A DNA stretch of 63,591 nt, from the NCBI GenBank assembly GCA_002281875.1, contig NCHN01000025.1, forward strand, positions 43,117 through 106,707, given 5' to 3'. Within the stretch, counting starts at the first letter, position 1. Each line of letters opens with the position of its first letter. Made by a program: the position numbers and the translations under genes. This DNA is from Sphingobacteriia bacterium 24-36-13. Its GTDB lineage: Bacteria > Bacteroidota > Bacteroidia > Chitinophagales > Chitinophagaceae. A model generated the notes under the pieces. It worked only from the letters and a program-made list of their open reading frames with translations. It did no database searches and was not told the DNA's origin. Positions 46,285 to 55,834 of this stretch are shown here, one piece after another.

Positions 46285-49200
46285 ATGCCTACAAAGAAAA
46301 ACAAAGAATTGCTTTCAGTAGCAGAGTCTATTGCCCACTTTGGCACATATGAGTTTGACTTGAGCAATCAAACCCTTATATGTTCTAGTGGAATCTATGC
46401 CATATTTGAATGGTCTTTGGATGAGCCGATACCATCCTTACCATCAATCAAAGAACAAATACACCCTGAAGATCGAAATCATATAGAGTCAGCACTCCTT
46501 TCTACCATAGAATTAGGCCGAGATCTTAATATAGAATTAAGGTTACTTATCAATCAAAAAAACCTGCACCATATTAATTTAGTTGCCTCCATTAAGAAAG
46601 ATAGCAATGGTAACCATATTGCCATTATTGGAGTAATTCAGGACATAACAGATGTGAAATTAAAAGAAGAGGAACTAGTTTCTACACAAAATAGACTTCA
46701 CAAAATATTAGACTCTTCGCCAGACATAATTTGCACTTTAGACGAAGATGGTTTTTTTAAAACAGTTAGCTCTGCTTGTTTTAGTATTCTTGGATACTTG
46801 CCGGAGGAAATGATTGACAAGCATTATAATCATTTTGTTCACAAAGAAGATTTTTTTGCCTCCCAACAAGCATTCTTACGCTTTATGAAAGGCTTTACAA
46901 TTACAAATTTTGAAAACAGATATATTACTAAAACAGGTGAGATTATCCCAATAATTTGGTCTGCACATTGGGATAGTTCAGAAAAGAAAATGTATTGCGT
47001 CGCCAGAGATGGTACTGAAATAAAAAAACAAGAAGAACTTCAAATTAAAAATGAAAAACGTTTCAGAGCTTTGGTAAACAATGCATCTGATGCAATATTG
47101 ATTTTAAACAAAGACGGGCATCCATTTTACAGCTCACCATCCATCTATAAAGTAACTGGTTATACAGAAGAAGAAATAATCAAACTTCAGTTACTTGACT
47201 TAATTCACAAAGAGGACTTAAAAACATTATTGCATCAATACCTACTTGCAGAACAAAAAATGGGAGAGACAGTATCTGCAGACCCCATTCGCTTTAAAAA
47301 TACCAATGAAGATTGGATTGTTATTGAATTAACCATTACCAACTTATTGAATGACCCTTTTATTGAAGGAATGGTGATCAATTTTAGAGATGTAACAAGT
47401 AGAGAGAAAGCATTGTCCGAATTAAAACTAATGGAATCGGTAGTCACTAATACCAGTGATGCCATCATTATTACTGAGGCTGAGCCATTTGAACATCCAG
47501 GGCCTAAAATTGTATTTGTGAACGAAGCATTTTGCAATATGACTGGTTATGCAAAGGAAGAAGTCATAGGAAAAACACCGAGAATATTACAAGGATCGAA
47601 AACAGACAAAGAAGCAGTTAAAAATATGAGTCAAGCCATTAAAAAATGGCAGAAACACGAAACAACTTTACTTAATTATAAAAAAAACGGGGATGAATTT
47701 TGGATCAATTTTACGATCAGCCCAATTGCCGATGAGAAGGGATGGTTTACCCATTGGATTGCAATAGAAAGAGATGTTACTGAAAATAAAATAGCTGATT
47801 TAGAAAAGACGCTATTAACAGAAATCAATCAGTTGTTTTTACGTCATAATAATTTGACCGAATTACTCAATAAAATTGTTAGAAAAATTCTAGACACTGC
47901 CGATTTTTGCATGGCTGAAATATGGTTATTGAGTGCAAGCAAAAAAACATTGAGTTTAACTGCATCTGCATTCAATAATGAAAATATGAAACTGTTTTTT
48001 GAAGAATCTATTCATATCAATCATATTAGTGTAAATGAGGGGCTACCAGGTATTGCTTGGGAAGATAAAAAAATTATTTACTGGGATAATTTAAGCGAGA
48101 ATGAGCATTTTATGCGCAGAGAATTTGCGTTAAAATATGGGTTAGCGTCTATGTATACCATACCATTGATAAATGGAGAACAGGTTATTGGCGTTTTGTG
48201 TTTAGGCGAACCGAAACATCATAAAGCCAAATCTGTTTCAAAAAATCTATTTACCCAATTAAGCCACCAACTTGCAGCAGAAATAATCAGGAAACAATTA
48301 GAGATTCAATTAAATAATATTTTTAATTCTTCTTTAGACTTAATTATCATTGCAGGACTAGACGGTTTTGTAAAAAAAGCCAACCCAGCTGCAAAACAAA
48401 TTTTAGAATACGAGGCTGCTGAAATAGTCAATTTACCCTTTACGCATTTTATACATCCAGCTGATGAAGCAATCACTATACATGAGGCTGAAAAACTAGC
48501 TAAAGGAGAAATCATTCCCTATTTTGAAAACAGACTCATTACTAAAAATGGAAACGTAAAATGGATTGCTTGGACATTTACCCCATCAAAAGAAGATAAT
48601 TTGATTTATGGTATGGGAAAAGATATTACCGAAAAGAAAAACTTGGAGGAAATATTAACGAAGTCGAATAAACTCGCAAGAATTGGAAGTTGGGAAATCA
48701 ATATCAATAAAGGGACTGTTTATTGGTCGGATATAACCAAAGAGATAAGAGAAGTAGAGCCTGATTTTGTTCCTACATTAGAAGCAGGTATATCCAAATT
48801 CAAAGAAGGCTTTCATAGAAATACCATTCAAAAAAGAGTGGAAGAATGTATTACAAACGGAACACCTTGGGATGAAGAATTGCTTATTGAAACCTTTAAA
48901 GGAAATTGGAAATGGGTAAGAAGTATTGGAGAAGGTGAATTTTTAAATGGCAAGTGTATTCGAGTTTATGGCAGTTTCCAAGACATAAACGATAAAAAGA
49001 AAGTACAGCAGGATATTATTGAAAGCAACGAACGTTTCAATTTGGTGGCAAAAGCTACCAACGATTTAATATGGGACTGGGATATTATTTCAGGAGAAAC
49101 CCTTCGACTCGGCAAATCATTTTTTGAAAATTTAGGCTACCCACAAAATTTTACCAATAGCAATAAACTATTGTGGCTTGAATTGATTCATCCTGATGAT

Positions 49201-50157
49201 TTAAATCGGGTAGAAAATAGAAGAAATCAGGTTTTTGATGACCCAAGCCAAAACTATTGGGAAGATCAATACAGATGTAAACGTGCAGATGGAAGCTATG
49301 CATATGTGTACGATAGGGGTTATATTGTAAGAACAAGTAATGGAATTGCCATTAAAATGATTGGCTCTACGCAAGACATTAGTAAATTAAAACAAAATGA
49401 AATTGAGCTAGCCAAATTAAATGAGCAGCTCATTATTCAGGCAAAAGATTTAGCACTATCGAATAATGAATTAGAAAACTTTGCTTATGTAGCTTCTCAC
49501 GACTTACAAGAACCTTTAAGAATGATTAGTAGTTTTCTTTCTCAAATAGAAAAAAAATACGGAGAAATATTAGATGAGAAAGGAAAAAAGTACATCTTTT
49601 TTGCAGTGGACGGAGCCAAGCGAATGAGACAAATCATTTTAGATTTACTAGAGTTTTCAAGAGTAGGTAGACAAGAGTTAGATGTGGAAGAAGTAAATAT
49701 CAGATTGATTATTGATGAAATTCTTGATTTGTATAAAAAACAAATAGAAGAGAAAAAAGCAATAATTGTTATTGGGAATATGCCCAATATAATCACTTTT
49801 AAAGCGCCTATCAGACAGGTTTTACAAAACTTAATTAGCAATGCATTAAAATACCAGCAGGACAGTATTATTCCTGAAATCAAAATTCAATGTGAGAAGG
49901 ATAATGATTGCTGGGAGTTTAGTGTAAAAGATAACGGTATTGGAATTGAAGAGGAGTATCATGATAAAATTTTTGAAATTTTTCAAAGACTACACAACAA
50001 AGAAGAATTTATTGGCACTGGAATAGGCTTAGCCATTGTAAAAAAAATAATTGAACGTATGAGTGGTAAAATATACCTGAACTCTCAAAAAGGAGTTGGA
50101 AGTACTTTTTATTTTACTCTCCCAATTAAACAATTTCAATCAACCAAAAAAGATTGA
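46285..50157 (+). CDS. Cytoplasmic multi-PAS/GAF sensor histidine kinase
   Basis: A 1290-aa soluble hybrid sensor without membrane segments. Repeated PAS/PAC units occupy about residues 10-500. A GAF domain at about 509-672 is followed by three more PAS units (about 675-1045). The dimerisation domain carries the phospho-accepting His1072 in ASHDLQEPLRM, and the ATPase domain shows an N box near 1185, DNGIGIEEE near 1216 and GTGIGLAIVKKI near 1245. It has no receiver. It is followed 2 bp later by a second, related kinase gene in a four-gene signalling operon. Ligands are unknown. Confidence 0.9.
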   Translation: MPTKKNKELLSVAESIAHFGTYEFDLSNQTLICSSGIYAIFEWSLDEPIPSLPSIKEQIHPEDRNHIESALLSTIELGRDLNIELRLLINQKNLHHINLVASIKKDSNGNHIAIIGVIQDITDVKLKEEELVSTQNRLHKILDSSPDIICTLDEDGFFKTVSSACFSILGYLPEEMIDKHYNHFVHKEDFFASQQAFLRFMKGFTITNFENRYITKTGEIIPIIWSAHWDSSEKKMYCVARDGTEIKKQEELQIKNEKRFRALVNNASDAILILNKDGHPFYSSPSIYKVTGYTEEEIIKLQLLDLIHKEDLKTLLHQYLLAEQKMGETVSADPIRFKNTNEDWIVIELTITNLLNDPFIEGMVINFRDVTSREKALSELKLMESVVTNTSDAIIITEAEPFEHPGPKIVFVNEAFCNMTGYAKEEVIGKTPRILQGSKTDKEAVKNMSQAIKKWQKHETTLLNYKKNGDEFWINFTISPIADEKGWFTHWIAIERDVTENKIADLEKTLLTEINQLFLRHNNLTELLNKIVRKILDTADFCMAEIWLLSASKKTLSLTASAFNNENMKLFFEESIHINHISVNEGLPGIAWEDKKIIYWDNLSENEHFMRREFALKYGLASMYTIPLINGEQVIGVLCLGEPKHHKAKSVSKNLFTQLSHQLAAEIIRKQLEIQLNNIFNSSLDLIIIAGLDGFVKKANPAAKQILEYEAAEIVNLPFTHFIHPADEAITIHEAEKLAKGEIIPYFENRLITKNGNVKWIAWTFTPSKEDNLIYGMGKDITEKKNLEEILTKSNKLARIGSWEININKGTVYWSDITKEIREVEPDFVPTLEAGISKFKEGFHRNTIQKRVEECITNGTPWDEELLIETFKGNWKWVRSIGEGEFLNGKCIRVYGSFQDINDKKKVQQDIIESNERFNLVAKATNDLIWDWDIISGETLRLGKSFFENLGYPQNFTNSNKLLWLELIHPDDLNRVENRRNQVFDDPSQNYWEDQYRCKRADGSYAYVYDRGYIVRTSNGIAIKMIGSTQDISKLKQNEIELAKLNEQLIIQAKDLALSNNELENFAYVASHDLQEPLRMISSFLSQIEKKYGEILDEKGKKYIFFAVDGAKRMRQIILDLLEFSRVGRQELDVEEVNIRLIIDEILDLYKKQIEEKKAIIVIGNMPNIITFKAPIRQVLQNLISNALKYQQDSIIPEIKIQCEKDNDCWEFSVKDNGIGIEEEYHDKIFEIFQRLHNKEEFIGTGIGLAIVKKIIERMSGKIYLNSQKGVGSTFYFTLPIKQFQSTKKD

Positions 50158-50159
50158 TT

Positions 50160-52018
50160 ATGGATAAAGATGAGGAAATAGAGCAACTAAAAAAATTGAA
50201 TGAACTATTTGAAGAGAGCAATAGAGCAGCTAAAATTGGGGTTTGGGAATTAGACATCCAAACCAATCATATATTTTGGTCAAATACGACTAAAGTAATT
50301 CATGGAGTTGAACCCGACTATATCCCGAACCTTAAAGAAGCATATGAATTTATTAAACCAGGAAGCAACCTTGAATTAGTTCAAAACCATGTAAACAATG
50401 CTATAACAAATAATATTCCTTATAATATTGAAATGCAAATTATCAGAAAAGATGGGGCAGAAATTTGGACAAGAGCTAGAGGTACACCTGAATTTAAAAA
50501 TGGGAAATGCATTAGGCTATTTGGTACTTTTCAGGATATCCAAGACCAAAAAGAAAAGGAAATTGAGCTTATCAACTCAGAATTAAAAATGGGTGCCATT
50601 TTCAACAACAATATTGACGCACTTTTTTTAACTAGTCCAATTGACGGCTCCATCTTAAGAGCCAATAGAGCAGCATCTGAATTATTTGGATATACTGAAC
50701 AGGAGTTTAACCAAATTGGGAGAAATGGAATTATTGATACTTCTGATCCTAAACTTCCCGAATTATTAGAAAAGCGAAAAAGAGAAAAACATATTACCAC
50801 CGATTTAATAGGGATTAAAAAAATGGAGAACGATTTCCAATAAGAGTTTCATCGGGAATTTTTTCAGATTCCCAAGGAAACACTCAAGCAAGCACCTGCA
50901 TCATAGATATGACCGATATCAAAAACTATCAAAATCAGGTTGAAGAAATTGCAAGAAAGTTTAAAGGCATATTTCATTCTACATTTCAATTCATTGGATT
51001 TTTAACCCCAGACGGCACTTTAACAGAAGCCAACGATTCTGCCATTCAGTTTGCTGGGCTTCAACCAGCAGACGTTATTGGCAAAAAGTTTTGGGACTGT
51101 CATTGGTGGAGGATCTCTGAGCAAACAAGAGCAGAGTTGAAAGCGAATATTGAAAGAGCTGCTAAAGGGGAATTTGTGCAATATGAGGTAGAAATACTGG
51201 GTGCAAATAATACCACCACTACCATATTATTTAACTTAAAGCCATTGTTCAATGAAAGAAATGAAGTCTATTCCATCATTCCAGAAGGAAGGTTGATCCA
51301 AGAAATAGTAGACACGCGCAAAGAATTAATCAGTAAAAACAATGAATTATCTAGATTTACTACGATTGTTTCACATGACTTGAAAGAACCATTGAGAATG
51401 GTCAGTCAGTTTATGAATAAATTAGAACAAAAATATGCTGGTTCATTAGACGATAAAGCAAGACAATATATATTTTATGCGGTTGATGGGGCAAGAAGAA
51501 TGAGTAAATTGATTGATGAATTATTGAATTATTCTAGAATTTCCGAAAAAGATAAAACGTTTGAAAGAATAAACAGTTTAAACTTACTTGATGATGTTAA
51601 GCAAAGTCTTAAACAGATAATTTTGGAAAAAAATGTTTTAGTTGAGATTTCAGAATTACCAGAAATTATTGCCATTAAAACCGCAATTCGAATTTTATTT
51701 ACCAATCTAATCACTAATTCCATCAAATACAGCAAAAGTGATATTGCACCAATCATTAAAATAGCTTGTATTGACGACATCAATTATTGGCAATTTTCAG
51801 TTTCAGATAATGGAATAGGCATCAATAAAGAGCATCATGAAATGATATTTCAATTATTCAGTAGATTACATTCAAGAGTTGAATACGAAGGAACAGGTAT
51901 AGGTTTAGCTACTTGTAAAAAAATTGTAGAGTTGCACCATGGAAAAATATGGGTAGATTCTGAATTAGATAAGGGTAGTACATTCTTTTTCACCATTAAA
52001 AAAAATATTGATGCCTAA
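50160..52018 (+). pseudogene. PAS sensor histidine kinase interrupted by a one-base frameshift
   Basis: Two frames make one gene. Positions 50160-50843 encode 227 aa with a PAS unit very similar to the sixth one of the upstream kinase and the first half of a second PAS. At the A7 run 50817-50823 the frame is lost and stops at 50841-50843. The other frame continues without interruption from the run (NGERFPIRVSSGIFSDSQG, then ASTCIIDMTDIKNYQNQ) through a third PAS, HisKA (VSHDLKEPLRM, His codon at 51374-51376) and the ATPase (DNGIGINKE, GTGIGLATCKKI) to 52018. With one extra A the product would be 619 aa. The ATG at 50160 is preferred over the upstream TTG. Sequencing error, pseudogene, or slippage-rescued gene are all possible. 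Confidence 0.85.
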
Positions 52019-52451
52019 AATAAAACCCAACCATGTTTTGTTAGTTGAAGATAATGAAGGGGATATTTTACTAACAACAGAAGCTTTAGAAGACCGCGAT
52101 TTAGCTGATAAAATCACTGTAATTAGAGACGGGAAATTAGCTATTGAGTTCTTAGAAAATATGGCTATAAAAGACAGTGCTTCTTTACCAGACATCATTT
52201 TATTAGATGTAAACTTACCAAAGAAAAATGGGCACCAGGTTTTGCATCATATAAAAGAGTCTTTGTTATTAAAGCAAATACCTGTTATCATGCTAACAAC
52301 CTCTTCTTCAGAAAAAGACATAATGGATTCTTATAAAAATCATGCGAATTGCTATATCACCAAGCCAACGGATGTAGACGATTTCAATAGGGCAATGGAA
52401 TCCATTGAAAATTTTTGGATGCAAACCGTAACGCTTCCTAACAATCACTAA
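52011..52451 (+). CDS. Single-domain response regulator (Rcp1-like)
   Basis: A 146-aa stand-alone receiver domain. It has the acidic pocket VEDNEGD, the phospho-acceptor Asp in IILLDVNLP (near residue 63), the conserved Thr/Ser in IMLTTSSSEK, and Lys in YITKPTD near 118. The insertion pattern is that of the Rcp1 type that partners phytochrome-like and multi-PAS kinases. Its ATG at 52011 overlaps the kinase stop by 8 bp, tying it to that kinase. No output domain, so it works through phosphotransfer or protein contact. Confidence 0.93.
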   Translation: MPKIKPNHVLLVEDNEGDILLTTEALEDRDLADKITVIRDGKLAIEFLENMAIKDSASLPDIILLDVNLPKKNGHQVLHHIKESLLLKQIPVIMLTTSSSEKDIMDSYKNHANCYITKPTDVDDFNRAMESIENFWMQTVTLPNNH

Positions 52452-52452
52452 A

Positions 52453-53463
52453 ATGATTAAAGACAAAAAGCCATATAATATACTTGTAGTTGAAGACAAC
52501 CCTGGCGATTTCTTGTTAATCTCAGATTACTTAGAAGAGCAGATCAGTAACCCAACTATTATTCATACTGTCAATTATAAAGAAACCAAAAAAATATTAG
52601 AAAATAGTGAGTCATCAATTGATGTTGTACTATTAGACCTTTCGCTGCCAGACAAGAGTGGGGAACTCTTGGTAGAAGACATTTTATTATTGTGTAGTCA
52701 AATACCTGTAATTATATTAACTGGGTATACCGATATCGATTTTAGTATCAACTCCATTTCTAAAGGCATTGGCGATTATTTGCTCAAAGATGAACTTAAT
52801 GCAGATTCGCTTTACAAGAGCATTATTTACTGTATTGAACGTTTAAAGAAAAATAATGAATTAACCGAGTCAGAAAAAAGATACAGCGAACTCTTTCATT
52901 TAAGTCCTTTGCCCATGTGGGTATATGATATAGATAGCCTTGAATTCTTAGACGTGAATGAAGCAGCCCAAAGACATTATGGTTTTACGGAAGAAGAATT
53001 CTTAAGTATGACACTTAGAGATATAAGACCTCAAGAAGACTTACCCTATTTTCAAGCACAGTTGGATTTAGCAAGAAAACATGCACATGAATATATGTCT
53101 GGAGTATTTAGGCATATAAAAAAGAATGGAGAAATCATCAATGTAGATATTCAAAGCAATTTTATCTCCTACAAGGGAAGAAACGCAAGGGTAATATTAG
53201 TAAATGATATTACCGAAAGACTTGAATACATCAGTGCTATTGAAACAAAAAACAAAGAATTGCAGCATATTGCTTGGTTACAATCACATGTAATTAGGGC
53301 CCCAGTTGCTAAAATCATGGGAATTGTACATTTATTGCAACAATTAAACTTAAGCGAAGAAGAAAAAGATGGACTTTTTATAGACCTCGTATCCTGCGCC
53401 AAAGAATTGGATACCGTCATTCACGATATTGCCAATAAAACACATGCTGCAAGATTGAAATAA
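52453..53463 (+). CDS. REC-PAS-HisKA protein lacking an ATPase domain
   Basis: A 336-aa protein. A receiver domain (VVEDNPGD, Asp in VVLLDLSLPDKSG, Lys in DYLLKDE) fills about residues 5-130 and a PAS/PAC unit about 140-265. It ends with a dimerisation domain carrying a candidate phospho-accepting His in LQSHVIRAPVAKIMG (near 280-290). The protein ends at KTHAARLK where a HATPase_c domain would normally begin. It starts 1 bp after the response regulator stop. It may receive phosphoryl groups from the neighbouring kinases rather than phosphorylate itself. Confidence 0.88.
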   Translation: MIKDKKPYNILVVEDNPGDFLLISDYLEEQISNPTIIHTVNYKETKKILENSESSIDVVLLDLSLPDKSGELLVEDILLLCSQIPVIILTGYTDIDFSINSISKGIGDYLLKDELNADSLYKSIIYCIERLKKNNELTESEKRYSELFHLSPLPMWVYDIDSLEFLDVNEAAQRHYGFTEEEFLSMTLRDIRPQEDLPYFQAQLDLARKHAHEYMSGVFRHIKKNGEIINVDIQSNFISYKGRNARVILVNDITERLEYISAIETKNKELQHIAWLQSHVIRAPVAKIMGIVHLLQQLNLSEEEKDGLFIDLVSCAKELDTVIHDIANKTHAARLK

Positions 53464-53468
53464 GCCAT

Positions 53469-54797
53469 TTATTCCAATTCTAACTGAAAAATGGTATTGA
53501 CGGGGTCTTGCTGAATATTTTTTAAGTAAATGAAAACTCCTTCATTTACTTGTTTGAAAGTAATATTCATATTGTTCGAAAATAATTTTGCCGATTTTAC
53601 TTTACCTACTGTATACGGAACAAAAATAAAATCGGAATTCACTTTTTTAAGTACATGTGCAAATAGGTTTTTTGATTTTGCAGTTAGCACTCCCCATTCT
53701 TGCGTTGGGATAATATTTCCTCTAGTTCCTTGAATAGTAGGGGCATATTGTTGCATCCATTTACCTAATAATTGAAGGGAATCAATATTCTCCAACTGAA
53801 TTTTACCATTTGGCATTGGACCTACATTCAACAAGAAATTGGTATTGAGTGATGCTGCTTTAACTAAATAATGAACCAAATCTTTTACGGACTTATGAGC
53901 ATGATCGGTTATATTATATCCCCATGAATTATTCATGGTTTCGCAGGTTTCTAAAGGCAATTGATCAGAGGGTTTTTGAAAGCTTAAACCGGTATGATTT
54001 TGACCAGGTAAATCTTTTTCAAACATTTGAAAATCTTCTCCTGGCAATGGGTCTAAGTGATGATTATTACCTATTAAGCAAGCTGGTTGTAACTGATGGA
54101 TGAGTTCATAAACTTCATTGTATTTCCAATCGATTCTAGCGCTTCGATCTTTAGAACCTTCGGGATTGGTTTGGTCCCAATGCCCATCAAACCAAATAGA
54201 CATGATATCTCCATAATTGGTTAAAAGTTCTGTGAGTTGGGCCTTCATGAACTGTAAATAAGAAGCATAGTTACCTCCTGTCTTTCTTCCTGTTCCTTGA
54301 CCTGTTCTACCGGTTGTATAGGGATAATCCTCTCTAAACCAATCTAAGGTAGAATAATATAATCCCAGTTGTATTCCTTGTTTTTTGCACTCTTCAGCCA
54401 ACTGTTTTAATACGTCTTTTCCGTAGGGGGTATTGGTGATTTTCCAATCACTCTGCTTGGTATCCCAATTAGAAAAACCATCATGGTGTCTGGTAATAAA
54501 AACGATATACTTCATACCAGCCGATTTTGCTGCTCCTACCCATTCAGCTGCACTAAACTGAGTCGGATAAAATGTCTCTTTTAAAAGAGCATAATCTTTC
54601 ACTTTGATATTTCTATTCTGCATCACCCATTCACCCGCTCCCAACATACTTGAAACGCCCCAGTGAACAAACATCCCAAATCGATTATCTTGAAATTGAT
54701 TTCTAGCAACCAAATTTTGTGGTGTTGGCTGATATGCTTGCCCAGTCATTTGAATACTAATCGCTATTAGAAAAAAAAATAAGAAAGTTCTTATCAT
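53469..54797 (-). CDS. Alpha-L-fucosidase (GH29)
   Basis: A 442-aa exported glycosidase (signal peptide ending MTGQA). It shows GH29 features: FGMFVHWGVSS near residue 40, RHHDGFSNWDTKQSDW near 100, and the nucleophile Asp204 in SIWFDGHWD. GH29 enzymes remove alpha-linked L-fucose from glycans. It follows a sugar-kinase gene with an ATGA overlap and a GH109 gene further upstream, making a glycan-degradation operon. It has no lipobox, so probably periplasmic. Confidence 0.92.
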   Translation of the reverse strand: MIRTFLFFFLIAISIQMTGQAYQPTPQNLVARNQFQDNRFGMFVHWGVSSMLGAGEWVMQNRNIKVKDYALLKETFYPTQFSAAEWVGAAKSAGMKYIVFITRHHDGFSNWDTKQSDWKITNTPYGKDVLKQLAEECKKQGIQLGLYYSTLDWFREDYPYTTGRTGQGTGRKTGGNYASYLQFMKAQLTELLTNYGDIMSIWFDGHWDQTNPEGSKDRSARIDWKYNEVYELIHQLQPACLIGNNHHLDPLPGEDFQMFEKDLPGQNHTGLSFQKPSDQLPLETCETMNNSWGYNITDHAHKSVKDLVHYLVKAASLNTNFLLNVGPMPNGKIQLENIDSLQLLGKWMQQYAPTIQGTRGNIIPTQEWGVLTAKSKNLFAHVLKKVNSDFIFVPYTVGKVKSAKLFSNNMNITFKQVNEGVFIYLKNIQQDPVNTIFQLELE

Positions 54798-55834
54798 AAT
54801 ATGACTTTTTTAAATTCAACTTCATGATCCATCAACCGCTCTAATAAAACCGTTTGATTAATAGCCCTAACTAAATTGTGGTTTTGATAAAGTACTTGAT
54901 AGTACTTGTCATCATTAAAATAATCTGTTAGAAATCTGATGGCCTGCATATAAATCATAAACTGTGCTGCATAAAAGAAATGGTTTTTCTCTACAGCAGT
55001 TAATTCATTTTTCATTTCTTTATAATAACCCTCTACAATAGCATAATAAAAAGATGGCCTCACTATTATCTTACTAATATCTTCCTCGTTTTCTGAAACA
55101 GGACATAAATAGGTTCTCATCATGTCTCCTACATCACTAATAAAATAACCTGGCATTAATGTATCTAAATCGATAATACATACTGCATTGTTTTCCTCAT
55201 TAAACAATACATTACTTATTTTAGTGTCATGGTGAGTTACCCTTTTCTTAAATGCAGGATTTTTTGTGATTGCCTCATATTGTTTTACTATATAATTGAA
55301 TTTAACTAACCGATCAATTAAAGCTTGTTCTTCTTTAACTCTAATGAGGTTACCTTTTTGTATGGAATCAAGGAATTGATTATATCTAAAAGATAAATCG
55401 TGAAAATTCGGAATGGTTACTTTTAATTTAGTAATGTCAAATCCCCCTAAATAAGCAGTAAATCTTCCAAACTGTTCCGCCGCTTCAAATGCCTGCTTAG
55501 TATTCTCAACAACATTAATAGTATGGGTTCCAGCTATAAAAGGGAACAGCCTATAGTACCCTTTCCCAAGAATATGTACCAGCTCTGATCCCTCTAAAGA
55601 AAGAATTGGAGCCGGGAATAAATAATGCTGGTAATTTTTCTTTAAATACAGCGCAATAGCTGCAATATTCTCATGGATGTCTTCTGGATTAGCAAAAACA
55701 TGGTCATTAATCCTTTGTAGAATATAATTCCCACGAGGAGATTTTACCTTCCAAGTACTATTAATGATTCCACTGGTAATTGGCTCTACCACTGAATCTG
55801 TTGACAAACCAAATGCTTGTAGAACAGTAATCAT
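54794..55834 (-). CDS. NahK-like sugar 1-kinase (aminoglycoside phosphotransferase fold)
   Basis: A 346-aa phosphotransferase with the Brenner-type catalytic loop THHDTKISNVLF near residue 200-215 and the metal-binding Asp in VCIIDLDTLMPG, plus DVGDMMRTY. These segments resemble N-acetylhexosamine 1-kinase (NahK) of the lacto-N-biose/galacto-N-biose pathway, which phosphorylates GalNAc or GlcNAc at C1. Directly between a GH109 alpha-N-acetylgalactosaminidase gene (1-bp stop/start overlap) and a fucosidase gene, GalNAc is the natural candidate substrate. Specificity is inference. Confidence 0.75.
   Translation of the reverse strand: MITVLQAFGLSTDSVVEPITSGIINSTWKVKSPRGNYILQRINDHVFANPEDIHENIAAIALYLKKNYQHYLFPAPILSLEGSELVHILGKGYYRLFPFIAGTHTINVVENTKQAFEAAEQFGRFTAYLGGFDITKLKVTIPNFHDLSFRYNQFLDSIQKGNLIRVKEEQALIDRLVKFNYIVKQYEAITKNPAFKKRVTHHDTKISNVLFNEENNAVCIIDLDTLMPGYFISDVGDMMRTYLCPVSENEEDISKIIVRPSFYYAIVEGYYKEMKNELTAVEKNHFFYAAQFMIYMQAIRFLTDYFNDDKYYQVLYQNHNLVRAINQTVLLERLMDHEVEFKKVIL

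Noticed and set aside
50817-50823. Programmed -1 ribosomal frameshift of the dnaX type
   Set aside because: The zero-frame codons around the run (ATT AAA AAA ATG) do not form a standard X XXY YYZ heptamer, and I see no clear stimulatory stem downstream. Transcriptional slippage or a sequence error is simpler.
50909-52018. The 3' kinase half as an independent gene starting at 50909
   Set aside because: The same frame continues upstream of the ATG as clear PAS sequence joined to the previous frame at the A7 run, so it is the second half of a frameshifted gene.
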